A DNA stretch of 64,000 nt, from NCBI GenBank assembly GCA_009379995.1, contig WHSR01000003.1:74324-138323 (forward strand), read 5' to 3'. The position numbers and the translations under genes are program-made. This document shows, piece by piece, positions 7,816 through 16,468 of this stretch. The DNA is from Streptosporangiales bacterium. Lineage in GTDB: Bacteria; Actinomycetota; Actinomycetes; Streptosporangiales; WHSR01. Each line of letters starts with the position of its first letter. Position 1 is the first letter of the stretch. The notes under the pieces were generated by a model, which saw nothing but the letters and a program-made list of their open reading frames with translations, was not told the origin of the DNA and did no database searches.

Positions 7816-9540
7816 TCAGTGGATCGCCGGCTCCGGGATCTCGCCGGGCTGGGCGAGGAAGTCGAAGTCACAGCCGCTGTCGGCCTGGGTGATGTGGCGG
7901 GAGAAGAGCTGGCCGTACCCGCGCACGTACGGCTGCGGTCGCGGCTTCCAGTCGGCACGGCGCCGGACCAGCTCGTCCTCGTCGAGGAGCAGGTCCAGCC
8001 GGCGGCCCGGCACGTCGAGCCGGATCGGATCCCCGTCGCGCACCAGCGCCAGCGGGCCGCCCACGTGCGCCTCGGGCGCGACGTGCAGCACGCAGGTCCC
8101 GTAGCTCGTCCCGCTCATCCGCGCATCGGAGATCCGCACCATGTCGGTCACCCCGCGGCGGAGCAGCTTGCGCGGGATGGGCAGCATCCCCCACTCGGGC
8201 ATGCCCGGGGCGCCGAGCGGCCCGGCGCCCTGCAGCACGAGCACCGAATCCTCGCTGACCTGAAGGCCGTCGTCGTCGATGCGCGCCGCGAGGTCCTCGT
8301 ACCCGTCGAAGACGACGGCCGGGCCGGTGTGCTGCAGCAGGTTCGGGGAGGCCGCAGTGTGCTTGACGACGCAGCCGCTCGGGGCGAGACTGCCCCACAG
8401 CACGGCGAGCCCTCCCTCGTCCGACAGCGCGTGCTCGGGGTCGCGGATCACGTCCGGATCGTGGACCCTGGCACCGTCCAGGTTCTCGCCGAGCGTGCGG
8501 CCGGTCACTGTCGTCGCGACCTGATCCAGCCGGTCGCCCAGCAGCCCCATGAGCGCCCGAAGCCCACCGGCGTCGTAGAAGTCCTCCATGAGGTACTGGC
8601 CGGAGGGCCGGATGTTGGCAAGGACCGGTACGCGACGGGCGATCTCGTCGAACCGGATCAGCGGCAGCTCGACACCCGCCCGTCTCGCCATGGCGACCAG
8701 GTGGATGGCGGCGTTCGTCGAGCCACCCAACGCCATCACCACCGCTATCGCGTTGTCGAACGCGGTGGGGGTGAGGATCTGGTCCAGCCGAAGGTCCTCC
8801 CATACCATCTCGACGGCACGCCGGCCGGTGGCGGTGGCCATCCGCGCGTGGTCGGAGAAGGCGGCCGGGATCGACGCGGCACCCGGCAACGTCAGCCCCA
8901 GGGCCTCCGCCGCCGAGGTCATCGTCGAGGCAGTGCCCATCGTCATGCAGTGCCCGGGCGAACGCGCGATGCCGTTCTCGATCCCCTCCCACTCGCACTC
9001 GCCGATCTCGCCGGCGCGCTTGGCGTCCCAGTACTTCCACACGTCCGAACCGCTGCCCAGCACGGTGCTCCCCCACCGCCCCTTCAGCATCGGCCCGCCG
9101 GGCAGGTAGATCGCCGGCAGGTTCATGCTGGTCGCGCCCATCACCAGGCCCGGCGTCGTCTTGTCGCAGCCGCCCATGAGCACCGCCCCGTCGATCGGGT
9201 ACGAGCGCAGCAGCTCCTCCGTCTCCATCGCCAGCAGGTTGCGGTACAGCATCGTGCTGGGCTTCTGGAACGGCTCGGAGAGCGAGATCGCGGGCAACTC
9301 GACCGGGAACCCGCCAGCCTGCCACACCCCTCGCTTCACCTCCTCGGCGCGCTGCCGGAAGTGGGTGTGGCACGGGTTGATGTCACTCCAGGTGTTGACG
9401 ATCGCGATGACCGGTTTGCCCGCGTAGTCCTCCGGCCCGTACCCCATCTGCTTGGTTCGCGACCGGTGTCCGAAGGCGCGCAGATCCTTGACGCCGTACC
9501 ACCGGTGACTCCGTAGCTGTTCGGGCTGGACACGCCTCAC
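7816..9540 (-). CDS. IlvD/Edd-family sugar-acid dehydratase (arabonate/xylonate dehydratase type)
   Basis: The product has 574 residues when read from GTG 9540, which has AAGGTGG seven bases upstream. An ATG at 9573 gives 11 extra residues with no family similarity. Iron-sulfur cluster cysteines appear as Cys57 (INPCHTH), Cys125 (GGCDKTTPG, with the metal-site Lys127) and Cys198 (SPGHCMTMG). The family dehydrates sugar acids to 2-keto-3-deoxy acids, or dihydroxy acids in valine/isoleucine synthesis. DVWKYWDAKRAGEI and the C-terminal region resemble L-arabonate/D-xylonate dehydratases more than IlvD. The divergent RraA-like aldolase 95 bases away would fit downstream cleavage of a keto-deoxy acid. 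The precise sugar acid is not inferable. Confidence 0.87.
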   Translation of the reverse strand: MRRVQPEQLRSHRWYGVKDLRAFGHRSRTKQMGYGPEDYAGKPVIAIVNTWSDINPCHTHFRQRAEEVKRGVWQAGGFPVELPAISLSEPFQKPSTMLYRNLLAMETEELLRSYPIDGAVLMGGCDKTTPGLVMGATSMNLPAIYLPGGPMLKGRWGSTVLGSGSDVWKYWDAKRAGEIGECEWEGIENGIARSPGHCMTMGTASTMTSAAEALGLTLPGAASIPAAFSDHARMATATGRRAVEMVWEDLRLDQILTPTAFDNAIAVVMALGGSTNAAIHLVAMARRAGVELPLIRFDEIARRVPVLANIRPSGQYLMEDFYDAGGLRALMGLLGDRLDQVATTVTGRTLGENLDGARVHDPDVIRDPEHALSDEGGLAVLWGSLAPSGCVVKHTAASPNLLQHTGPAVVFDGYEDLAARIDDDGLQVSEDSVLVLQGAGPLGAPGMPEWGMLPIPRKLLRRGVTDMVRISDARMSGTSYGTCVLHVAPEAHVGGPLALVRDGDPIRLDVPGRRLDLLLDEDELVRRRADWKPRPQPYVRGYGQLFSRHITQADSGCDFDFLAQPGEIPEPAIH

Positions 9541-9635
9541 AAGATCACCACCTTGTCGCGGGCATCGCCGCACGGGACCGTCGTACCATCGAGGATCTCA
9601 TCCGGGCCCGTACAGGAAATCCTCGCAGGGAGACC

Positions 9636-10346
9636 ATGACACACCCGATCGAGCCTGCCGTGCTGGAGCTGCTGGGCCAGGCGAGCACCGCAACCCTCAC
9701 CACCCAGCTTTTCGTCCGCGGGCTGCGCAACACCTTCCTTGTCGGACTTCGGCCGCTCAACCCCGAGCGGGCGCGCTTCGTCGGCGAGGCATTCACTCTC
9801 CGCTACATCCCTTCCCGGGAGGACATCGACGTCCTCGACGTCTTCCGGGACTACGACCATCCTCAGCGCAGGGCCATCGAATCGGTCGGACCCGGCCAGG
9901 TGCTGGTGATGGATTGCCGGGGCCGGACCAGGGCGGCCAGCGCCGGCCACATCCTCGTCACGCGCCTGCTCCGTCGCGGCGCGGCGGCGCTCGTCACCGA
10001 CGGGGCGCTGCGCGACTCACCGGAGATCGGCCGAACGGACCTGCCCACCTTCGCGGCCGGCGCCTCGGGTACGACGAACCTCGCCCAGCACCACGCGGTC
10101 GATCTCCAGGTGCCGATCGGGTGCGCCGACGTGCCCGTCTACCCCGGGGACATCCTGGTGGGCGACGAGGAGGGCGTCGTCTGCGTCCCGAGGGAGCTCG
10201 CGACGGAGATAGCCGAGCCCGCCGCCGAGCAGGAGCGGCTGGAGCGCTTCGTGCTCAGCGAGGTCGAGCGCGGTGCCCCGTTGCGGGGTACGTACCCGCC
10301 GGACGAGGCGACCCTCGAGCGCTACCGCCGCTGGCCCGGCCGGTGA
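9636..10346 (+). CDS. RraA-family protein (class II pyruvate aldolase-like)
   Basis: The 236-residue protein belongs to the RraA/HMG-CHA aldolase family. The signature Arg126-Asp127 in DGALRD, following GHILVTRLLRRGAAALVTDG, matches the metal- and pyruvate-binding site of 4-hydroxy-4-methyl-2-oxoglutarate aldolases. True RraA proteins, inhibitors of RNase E, lack some of these residues and are shorter. The gene is transcribed away from the dehydratase, so the two probably share a control region at 9541-9635. An aldolase acting on a keto-deoxy acid would complete a non-phosphorylating route, but that is inference. Its 3' end overlaps the convergent DUF3291 gene by 92 bases. Confidence 0.82.
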   Translation: MTHPIEPAVLELLGQASTATLTTQLFVRGLRNTFLVGLRPLNPERARFVGEAFTLRYIPSREDIDVLDVFRDYDHPQRRAIESVGPGQVLVMDCRGRTRAASAGHILVTRLLRRGAAALVTDGALRDSPEIGRTDLPTFAAGASGTTNLAQHHAVDLQVPIGCADVPVYPGDILVGDEEGVVCVPRELATEIAEPAAEQERLERFVLSEVERGAPLRGTYPPDEATLERYRRWPGR

Positions 10347-10812
10347 ATGCCCCGCAGGACGGCGGGAGGAACCGGCGGAAGGTGAAGGCGCTCGGGGAAG
10401 GGCCCTCGTGGCGCAGCAGGTCGAGCCGGTGCATGGCCTCCGCCACCGTGGGGACGTGGCCCGCCCCGACCCACCACAGCACCAGGTACGGCTCGGCCAT
10501 ACGCTCGAACCACTCGCGGCGGCGTCGCACCACGTCCAGGTGGCGGCTGGCGTAGGCGAAGTCCCACAGGGCCCGGCCAGACTCCCACACCGACAGGTTG
10601 ACGATGACCATGTCGCCGTACGGCCGGACCGACGTCGCGTCGCCTTCCTCTGTCTGCAACCGCCACACGAAGCCCGGGCTCTCCTCGGCCAGCGCGTTGA
10701 TCGGATCGAGGAGCGCCACGAAGTCGGCCAGCTCCGGGGACTCCAGCGGCGCACGCAGCAGCCCCACGTTGAACTGCGCCAGGTGGTGGCCGGGATGCCT
10801 GGTGTCCAGCAT
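10255..10812 (-). CDS. DUF3291 domain protein
   Basis: The protein of about 185 residues contains the DUF3291 fold, with HLAQFNVGLLRAPL near the start, SVWESGRALWDFAY in the middle and EPYLVLWWVGAGHVPT towards the end. The family is a dimeric alpha-beta barrel related to monooxygenase-like proteins and has no fixed function. ATG 10812 (MLDTRHPG) is chosen; a GTG at 10830 adds six residues. The last 30 or so residues, after TFRRFLPP, are low-complexity Gly/Arg/Pro sequence and lie over the end of the convergent RraA gene. They are probably a non-conserved tail. It is followed upstream, after 31 bases, by the COG2345-type regulator on the same strand. Confidence 0.78.
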   Translation of the reverse strand: MLDTRHPGHHLAQFNVGLLRAPLESPELADFVALLDPINALAEESPGFVWRLQTEEGDATSVRPYGDMVIVNLSVWESGRALWDFAYASRHLDVVRRRREWFERMAEPYLVLWWVGAGHVPTVAEAMHRLDLLRHEGPSPSAFTFRRFLPPSCGAFTGRASGGSARGSPRPAGTYPATGHRARPR

Positions 10813-10843
10813 GCGCCCAGCAGACCACACGTCGGACTCTATG

Positions 10844-11533
10844 TCAATTGTCGCTATTTTTAGAACTCAGGACGACGCAGCACCAGCCGGGCCGCGGATC
10901 CATGCGCGCCGCCAGGCTCTTCGTCTCCAGTCCCTCGAGCAGCCCTTCGAGTAGGGCAAGGTTCATCCCGCAGACGAGCGGCGGAAAGGTACCGGCCAGC
11001 ACGTGGAAGGGGCAATTGCGCAGCCGCAGCAGATCGCCCTCGCGGCGGGGTTCGTAGCCCCGCTGGGCGAGGACCTCGCCGAGACGCTCGCGCTCGCCGT
11101 GTTGCCCGTGTCCTTCCGAGGTTCCTTCGGCGGCGCGGCCGAGCTCCCGGCCGCGCTCGCGGGCGACCTCCTGCAGCTCCTGGTCGGCACCGGCGATCTC
11201 GACGGCCTCGGCGAGCAGCCGCGCGGCCGTCTCGTACGCCCGCGGAGGGAGGCTGACGTGGTACTCGTTGCTCCCCCGGCGGTACAGCTTGGCCGGACGC
11301 CCCGCTCCAGGGCCGCGCCGCTCGCCCAGCCGGCGGTACGCCACGTCGAGCAGGCCGGCCTCGGCCAGTTTGTCGAGGTGGAAGGCGGCGAGGGAACGCT
11401 GGATACCGAGGGCCGCCGCCGCCTCGTTGCGGCTCACATCTCGCCCCTCGGCCACGACGTGGCGGTAGAGGGCTCGCCGCACCGGATCGTGCAGAACCGA
11501 AACGGCCTCGATGCCCGGATCGCCCTCGCTCAC
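10844..11533 (-). CDS. COG2345-type winged-helix regulator with C-terminal cysteine domain
   Basis: Read from GTG 11533 the product has 229 residues. The N-terminus (VLHDPVRRALYRHVVAEG and on through LAAFHLDKLAEAGLL) is an ArsR-like winged helix-turn-helix. The C-terminal domain contains NCPFHVLAGTFPPLVCGMN and ends with a Cys-Cys pair in GWCCVV, resembling the SufR/COG2345 group, some members of which bind an iron-sulfur cluster. Cluster binding here is only inferred. TACAAT ends seven bases before the GTG, so the message is probably leaderless. An interrupted dyad lies over the promoter, suggesting autoregulation. The following gene on the strand is the DUF3291 gene. Confidence 0.8.
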   Translation of the reverse strand: MSEGDPGIEAVSVLHDPVRRALYRHVVAEGRDVSRNEAAAALGIQRSLAAFHLDKLAEAGLLDVAYRRLGERRGPGAGRPAKLYRRGSNEYHVSLPPRAYETAARLLAEAVEIAGADQELQEVARERGRELGRAAEGTSEGHGQHGERERLGEVLAQRGYEPRREGDLLRLRNCPFHVLAGTFPPLVCGMNLALLEGLLEGLETKSLAARMDPRPGWCCVVLSSKNSDN

Positions 11534-11541
11534 GCCTGCAT

Positions 11542-11569
11542 TGTAAAAGCAAGTAGCGCTTGCGTTACA
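11542..11569 (-). promoter_or_regulatory. Interrupted palindrome over the COG2345-type regulator promoter (putative operator)
   Basis: The sequence has the form TGTAA-(2)-GCAAG-(5)-CTTGC-(1)-TTACA, symmetrical apart from one base. The left arm contains the minus-strand TACAAT hexamer at 11540-11545. Its position over the promoter and just before the start codon suggests an operator for the adjacent regulator. Confidence 0.6.
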
Positions 11570-11603
11570 TCCGGTTAACGCAGGGTCGGCGGCCAGTCGT
11601 CGG

Positions 11604-12476
11604 TCAGACGCCGACGACCCCGGCGACCCCGGCGCCGTCCGGCAGCCGGGCAGCGAGATAGTCGGTCGGCGCGCAGCCGGCGAACTCCCGGAAGTCGCGG
11701 TTGAAGTGCGCCTGGTCGTAGTAACCACTGGCCACCGCGACGTCGACCAAGGGCCTCGGGGCGGGCTCGGTGAGCATCCGCAGCGCGCGCTGGAACCGGA
11801 GCACCCGCGCCATGGTCTTCGGCGGCAGGCCGACCTGCTCGTGGAACCGCGCGACCAGATGGCGGCGGCTCCATCCCACCTCGTCGGCCAGCCGGCCGAT
11901 GGACACGTGGCCCTCGGCCTGGCGCAGCCGCCGCCACGCCCAGGCCACCGGGGGCGACGGTGTCGGCCCGGCGTCCACCCAGGCGGTCAGCACCTCGTCG
12001 AGCAGCGTGAAGCGCGCCTCCCAGGTCACCGACTCCGCCAGCCGGGCGGTGAGCTTCTCCGCCGGGTTTCCGAGCAGGTCGATCAGGCCAACCGCCGCGT
12101 TGGTGAGCTCTCGCATCGGCGTACCGAGCATCGCGTACGCGCCGAGCGGCGTGAGGTCCACCTGAACCCCGTACTGGGTCCCGGCGTGCTCGGTCAGGAC
12201 CGCCCGGTCGTGCGGTCCGGCGAGGAAGGAGGTGAACGTCGCCGGGTCCCGGCCGGGATCACCCGGCATCGCCAGCCGTATGGGCGCGCCGAAGCTGATG
12301 ATCAACGGAACCTTGCTCGACGGCACCTCGCGCCGGCGAAGCGGCAGCGCCGTCTCCTCCCGGTAGCCGGTGTAGCCGTGTGCGTGCGCTCGCAGCCGGG
12401 GGCGCGCGGGCCGGGACGCCATCTCCCACCAGCCCAGGTCACCCTGGTACGTGCTCGCTTCGAGGGGGGAAGTCAC
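11604..12476 (-). CDS. AraC-family transcriptional regulator
   Basis: The 290-residue protein starts with GTG 12476. Its C-terminal third has the paired helix-turn-helix of AraC proteins: SIGRLADEVGWSRRHLVARFHEQVG and then VDVAVASGYYDQAHFNRDFREFAG, with the typical APTDYLAARL ending. The N-terminal half, presumably ligand-binding, carries no recognised domain. It starts one base after the pafA stop codon on the same strand, so it is likely co-transcribed or coupled with pafA. That is an unusual neighbour for this ligase and may reflect insertion of the accessory block at this point. Ligand and targets are unknown. Confidence 0.87.
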   Translation of the reverse strand: MTSPLEASTYQGDLGWWEMASRPARPRLRAHAHGYTGYREETALPLRRREVPSSKVPLIISFGAPIRLAMPGDPGRDPATFTSFLAGPHDRAVLTEHAGTQYGVQVDLTPLGAYAMLGTPMRELTNAAVGLIDLLGNPAEKLTARLAESVTWEARFTLLDEVLTAWVDAGPTPSPPVAWAWRRLRQAEGHVSIGRLADEVGWSRRHLVARFHEQVGLPPKTMARVLRFQRALRMLTEPAPRPLVDVAVASGYYDQAHFNRDFREFAGCAPTDYLAARLPDGAGVAGVVGV

Positions 12477-12477
12477 G

Positions 12478-13836
12478 TCACATCCCGGCGATGAGCTTCT
12501 CCACCCGCTCGTCGGCGGACCGGAACGGGTCCTTGCACAGCACCGTTCGCTGCGCCTGGTCGTTCAGCTTGAGGTGCACCCAGTCCACCGTGAAGTCCCG
12601 GCGCCGCTCCTGGGCACGTCGGATGAACTCCCCGCGCAGCCGGGCGCGGGTGGTCTGCGGGGGAATGGACTTGGCCTCGAAGATGTCGATATCGCGGGTC
12701 ACCCGCTCGACGTTGTCCTTGCGCTGCAGCAGGTAGTACAGCCCACGGGCGCGGTTGACGTCGTGATAGGCGAGGTCGAGCTGCGCCACCCTCGGGGACG
12801 ACAGGGGCAGGTCGTACTTGGCCCGGTACCTCTCGATGAGCCGGTACTTGGTGACCCAGTCGATCTCTCGGTCCACCGGCGCCAGGTCGCCGGTCTCCAC
12901 CGCCCGGATGATGCGTTCCCACAGGTCCAGCACGCGCTTGGTGGTCGCGTCTCCACCACGCCGGTCGACGAAGTCGATCGCCTTGTCGAGGTACTCCCTC
13001 TGGATGTCCAGGGAGCTGGCCTCCCGGCCGTTGGCGAGGCGGATCCGGCGCCGGCCCGTCATGTCGTGGCTGACCTCCCGGATGGCGCGGATCGGGTTCT
13101 CCAGGGTCAGGTCGCGCATGACGATGCCCGCCTCGATCATCCGCAGCACGATGTCGGTCGAACCGATCTTGAGCAGCGTGGTCGTCTCGCTCATGTTCGA
13201 GTCGCCGACGATCACGTGCAGCCGGCGGAACCGCTCGGCGTCGGCGTGCGGCTCGTCGCGGGTGTTGATGATCGGCCGGGAGCGGGTGGTGGCCGACGAC
13301 ACCCCCTCCCAGATGTGCTCCGCTCGCTGGCTCACGCAGAAGACGGCACCCCGCGGGGTCTGCAGCACCTTGCCGGCGCCGGAGGTGATCTGGCGGGTCA
13401 CCAGGAACGGGATGAGGACGTCGGCGAGCCGACCGAACTCGCCGTGCCGGCCGACCAGGTAGTTCTCGTGGCAGCCGTAGGAGTTGCCGGCCGAGTCGGT
13501 GTTGTTCTTGAACAGGTAGATGTCGCCGGCGATGCCCTCCTCGCGCAGCCGGCGCTCCGCGTCGATGAGCAGCCCCTCGAGGATCCGCTCCCCGGCCTTG
13601 TCGTGCACGACCAGGTCGACGACGCTGTCGCACTCCGGCGTGGCGTACTCGGGGTGGCTGCCGACGTCGAGGTACAGCCGGGCCCCGTTGCGCAGGAAGA
13701 CGTTGCTGCTGCGCCCCCAGGACACCACGCGCCTGAAGAGGTAGCGAGCAACCTCGTCCGGTGACAGTCGTCGCTGGCCCCGGAACGTACAGGTAACGCC
13801 GTACTCGTTCTCGAGACCGAAGATCCGCCGCTCCAC
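12478..13836 (-). CDS. pafA: Pup-protein ligase PafA
   Basis: PafA uses ATP to join the C-terminal glutamate of Pup to lysines of target proteins, marking them for the proteasome. The 452-residue length is typical. The N-terminus [12 protein letters not shown] supplies the nucleotide/Mg-site Glu9, and [15 protein letters not shown] contains the catalytic Asp57 equivalent. [17 protein letters not shown] and [10 protein letters not shown] are shared with the paralogue Dop encoded at 16538-18055. The C-terminal region ([23 protein letters not shown]) belongs to the PafA-specific domain. An AraC-type gene follows after one base. prcA lies 70 bases upstream on the same strand. Confidence 0.97.
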   Translation of the reverse strand: MERRIFGLENEYGVTCTFRGQRRLSPDEVARYLFRRVVSWGRSSNVFLRNGARLYLDVGSHPEYATPECDSVVDLVVHDKAGERILEGLLIDAERRLREEGIAGDIYLFKNNTDSAGNSYGCHENYLVGRHGEFGRLADVLIPFLVTRQITSGAGKVLQTPRGAVFCVSQRAEHIWEGVSSATTRSRPIINTRDEPHADAERFRRLHVIVGDSNMSETTTLLKIGSTDIVLRMIEAGIVMRDLTLENPIRAIREVSHDMTGRRRIRLANGREASSLDIQREYLDKAIDFVDRRGGDATTKRVLDLWERIIRAVETGDLAPVDREIDWVTKYRLIERYRAKYDLPLSSPRVAQLDLAYHDVNRARGLYYLLQRKDNVERVTRDIDIFEAKSIPPQTTRARLRGEFIRRAQERRRDFTVDWVHLKLNDQAQRTVLCKDPFRSADERVEKLIAGM

Positions 13837-13906
13837 GACAAAAGCCTACGCAAGTCCGGCCGGGGAACTGTCGCCCCGCCCCACCGTTTCGGTAACGAGC
13901 CGGCGG

Positions 13907-14725
13907 CTACTCGGTGTCCTCGGAACCCTGCTTGCTCTCGTCCTGCTTCTCCTCGCCCGCCGGCTCCTCGGTCGCACCCTCGCCGGCCTTCTCGCCCTTC
14001 CCGGCCGCCGGTGGCCGCGCGGGCGCGGTGCGGCGGCCCTCCTCCAAGAGGTCGTCGAGCCGTCGGCCACGGATGCGGCGGAACTTTCGGTTGGGCCGGG
14101 TGCGGTCCAGCACAGCCACCTCGAGCTGCAGCGCGGACAGCTCGCGCGGCTCGGCGTCCTGGTGAGCGAGGGACTCGACGGCGGCGTGCAGGGCCTCCGC
14201 GAGGGGCATGTCGTCGCGGTACCGCTCCCGCAGCGCCTCCGCGACCCGATCCGCCGAGCCGCCCATGGCGACCGAACCGCGCTCGTCCGCCACCGAGCCG
14301 TCGAACGTGAGCCGGTACAGCTGGTCGGTTGCCGCCGACTCCCCCACCTCGGCGACGACCAGCTCGACCTCGTACGGCTTGGGGGTCTCGGTGAAGATGG
14401 CGCCCAGCGTCTGTGCATACAGGTTGGCGAGGCCGCGGCCGGTGACGTCGCGCCGGTCGAACTGGTAGCCGTGCACGTCCGCGAAGCGAACGCCGCCGAG
14501 GCGCAGGTTCTCGAACTCGTTGTACCGGCCCACCGCAGCGAAGGCGATGCGGTCGTAGATTTCGCTGATCTTGTGAAGGGTGCGGGAGGGGTTGTCGGCC
14601 ACGAAGATGATGCCGTCCGCGTACTGCAGCACGACGGCGCTGCGACCCCGCGCGATGCCCTTGCGCGCGTAGTCGGCCTTATCCTTCATCGCCTGTTCAG
14701 GCGAGACGTAGAAGGGGATCGTCAC
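13907..14725 (-). CDS. prcA: Proteasome subunit alpha
   Basis: This encodes the alpha subunit forming the outer gating rings of the 20S core. The product has 272 residues. The N-terminus [23 protein letters not shown] is the usual alpha-ring gate region, followed by a proteasome fold ([17 protein letters not shown]). The last 50 or so residues are rich in Lys, Glu and Ala, ending in an acidic tail ([15 protein letters not shown]), as often seen in actinobacterial PrcA. It lacks the N-terminal threonine of beta subunits. It is 83 bases downstream of prcB and 70 bases upstream of pafA on the same strand, in keeping with a proteasome operon. Confidence 0.96.
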   Translation of the reverse strand: MTIPFYVSPEQAMKDKADYARKGIARGRSAVVLQYADGIIFVADNPSRTLHKISEIYDRIAFAAVGRYNEFENLRLGGVRFADVHGYQFDRRDVTGRGLANLYAQTLGAIFTETPKPYEVELVVAEVGESAATDQLYRLTFDGSVADERGSVAMGGSADRVAEALRERYRDDMPLAEALHAAVESLAHQDAEPRELSALQLEVAVLDRTRPNRKFRRIRGRRLDDLLEEGRRTAPARPPAAGKGEKAGEGATEEPAGEEKQDESKQGSEDTE

Positions 14726-14808
14726 CGCTGGTTCCTTTGCTCGTCCCTGGGACCGTCGTCGATCAATGGTCGGTCGCCGGACGCGACCTTAGTCTCCCGA
14801 TCGGGACA

Positions 14809-15654
14809 CTAGCGCAAGGGCGCCGCCGGACCGTCCGGCCGCGTCATCCGCTCGTCGACCACGCCCTGCACGACCCGCCCAACGTCCTCGTCCGACAGCT
14901 GGCGATAACCGTCGGTACCGACAACCGCGACCACCGGATAGATCTTCCGCCCGAGGTCCGGCCCGCCGGTGGCGGAGTCGTCCTCTGCGGCGTCGTAGAT
15001 CGCGTGGACGCAGGTAAGGACGGCGTCGTCTTCGTTGAAGTCGTCGCGGTAGAGCTTCTTCAGCGCGCCACGGGCGAACACCGAGCCGGACCCGACCGCG
15101 TGGTACCCGCGCTCCTCGGACCGGCCTCCGGTGACGTCGTAGCTGAAAATGCGCCCCCCGTCGCGCTCCTCGTCGTACCCGGCGAACAACGGCAGGAAAG
15201 CCAGCCCCTGCAGGGCCATGCCGAGATTGGCCCGGATCATCGTGCCGAGCCGGTTAGCCTTGCCCTCCAGCGAGAGGGAGCGCCCCTCCATCTTCTCGTA
15301 GTGCTCCAGCTCGACCTGGAACAGCCGGACGACCTCGAAGCCTATGCCGGCGGCACCGGCGTAGCCGATGCAGGAGAACTCGTCGGCCGGAAAGACCTTC
15401 TCCGCCTCACGCTGAGCGATGAGGTTCCCCATGGTGGAGCGGCGGTCGCCCGCCATGACGATGCCGCCATCGAAGGCGGCGACCACGATGGTGGTGCCGT
15501 GCGGCACCTCACCGACGCCCGGCGCGGACGGGAGCACCCGCCGCCCGGGGAGCATCTCGGGCGAGTACGAGGCCAGGAAATCGGCGAACGACGACGTCCC
15601 CGGGGTCAAGAAGGCACCCGGTAGACGCCCGGAGCTATCCGAACTGGGCGCCAC
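14809..15654 (-). CDS. prcB: Proteasome subunit beta (with propeptide)
   Basis: The 281-residue precursor carries a 53-residue propeptide that is removed autocatalytically to expose Thr54 ([11 protein letters not shown]) as the catalytic nucleophile. The conserved Asp/Arg segment [13 protein letters not shown] and a downstream Lys in REAEKVF complete the active site. Start GTG 15654 is preceded by AAGGAG at a short spacing of four bases. The start lies inside the 3' end of the endonuclease VII-type gene, which overlaps it by 49 bases in another frame, so expression of prcB is probably coupled to translation of that nuclease. The product assembles with PrcA into the core particle. Confidence 0.96.
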   Translation of the reverse strand: MAPSSDSSGRLPGAFLTPGTSSFADFLASYSPEMLPGRRVLPSAPGVGEVPHGTTIVVAAFDGGIVMAGDRRSTMGNLIAQREAEKVFPADEFSCIGYAGAAGIGFEVVRLFQVELEHYEKMEGRSLSLEGKANRLGTMIRANLGMALQGLAFLPLFAGYDEERDGGRIFSYDVTGGRSEERGYHAVGSGSVFARGALKKLYRDDFNEDDAVLTCVHAIYDAAEDDSATGGPDLGRKIYPVVAVVGTDGYRQLSDEDVGRVVQGVVDERMTRPDGPAAPLR

Positions 15655-16217
15655 ACATCTCCTTCCAGATAGTTAGCCGCCCGGCGCAGCACGTCCGGAC
15701 GATCCTTGAACAGGCCGAGACCAACGTTGCAGGTGAAGCACAGTACCGCGCGTACGGCGCCGGTCGCGTGGTCATGGTCGACCTGGACCGCTGGCGCACT
15801 CAGACAGATCGGGCATAGTCCCCTCTGTTGGGCGACCAACTGTTGTATGTCGTCCAAGGTCAGCTTGTGGGCGCGCCGCAGGTAGTCACGCGCATCGCGG
15901 GCACCGTGGCACTTCTTGCAGTAGGTGTTGTAACCGTCTCGGCTGCGACGATTCCGGTACCACTCGCTGAACGGCTTGGTCTCCCCACAACCTGGACAGC
16001 GCTTGTGTCCGTCCGGAACCGGAACACGTTCGCGCACCGTCTTGCCCTTCTTGGCCTGCCTAGCCCGGTAGCCTGCCCTGTCACGCCGGGAGTAGCAGGC
16101 GCGGCAGTAAAACGAGAGGCCGTCCGGATTGGCTGCGTTTCGCCGGAACTCTGTAACCGGCTTAACCTCGCCGCAGTCGGGGCATCGTTTGTACGGAGAA
16201 CCGGACAAGCCTCCCAT
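15606..16217 (-). CDS. Endonuclease VII-type His-Me finger protein with two zinc ribbons
   Basis: The 203-residue protein has two homologous N-terminal zinc-binding repeats, with cysteine pairs Cys12/15 with Cys38/41 and Cys74/77 with Cys100/103. A recombination endonuclease VII-like module follows: Cys135/138, VDHDHATG with His148 and His150, then [10 protein letters not shown] with Cys160/163 and Asn164. The motif set is complete, so nuclease activity is plausible. It starts six bases after the pup stop, with GGGGGAG of its ribosome site inside the pup codons, and overlaps prcB by 49 bases. It is thus embedded in the proteasome operon rather than next to it. I recall similar proteins at this position in Streptomyces relatives. 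Its role is unknown. Confidence 0.88.
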   Translation of the reverse strand: MGGLSGSPYKRCPDCGEVKPVTEFRRNAANPDGLSFYCRACYSRRDRAGYRARQAKKGKTVRERVPVPDGHKRCPGCGETKPFSEWYRNRRSRDGYNTYCKKCHGARDARDYLRRAHKLTLDDIQQLVAQQRGLCPICLSAPAVQVDHDHATGAVRAVLCFTCNVGLGLFKDRPDVLRRAANYLEGDVWRPVRIAPGVYRVPS

Positions 16218-16223
16218 ATATAC

Positions 16224-16433
16224 CTATTCTCCCCCTTTCTGCACATATGACCTCACGAACTCTTCTGCGTTCTCCTCGAGCACCTCGTCGATCTCGTCGA
16301 GGATGGAGTCGACGTCGTCGTCCAGCTTCTCGTGCCGCTCCTTGACGTCCTCGCTGGGCTCTGCCTGCGTGTCGTCGACTTCCTCGGCCTTGCGGTTCGT
16401 CTGCCGCTGACCGCCGCTGTCCTTCGTCGCCAT
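16224..16433 (-). CDS. pup: Prokaryotic ubiquitin-like protein Pup
   Basis: Pup is a 69-residue, largely disordered protein modifier that is attached to lysines of target proteins by PafA. The sequence is acidic, with the coiled-coil-forming region DDDVDSILDEIDEVLEENAEEFV that binds the Mpa/ARC coiled coil. It ends in Gly-Gly-Glu, so no deamidation by Dop is required before ligation, unlike the Gly-Gly-Gln form of Mycobacterium tuberculosis. The start ATG has GGAGG about nine bases before it. A candidate PafBC-type promoter lies 36 bases upstream. It is the first gene of the unit pup, nuclease, prcB, prcA. Confidence 0.97.
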   Translation of the reverse strand: MATKDSGGQRQTNRKAEEVDDTQAEPSEDVKERHEKLDDDVDSILDEIDEVLEENAEEFVRSYVQKGGE

Positions 16434-16468
16434 GCCCGCAACCTCCAGGGGTCGTGGTTCTCTCTTTG

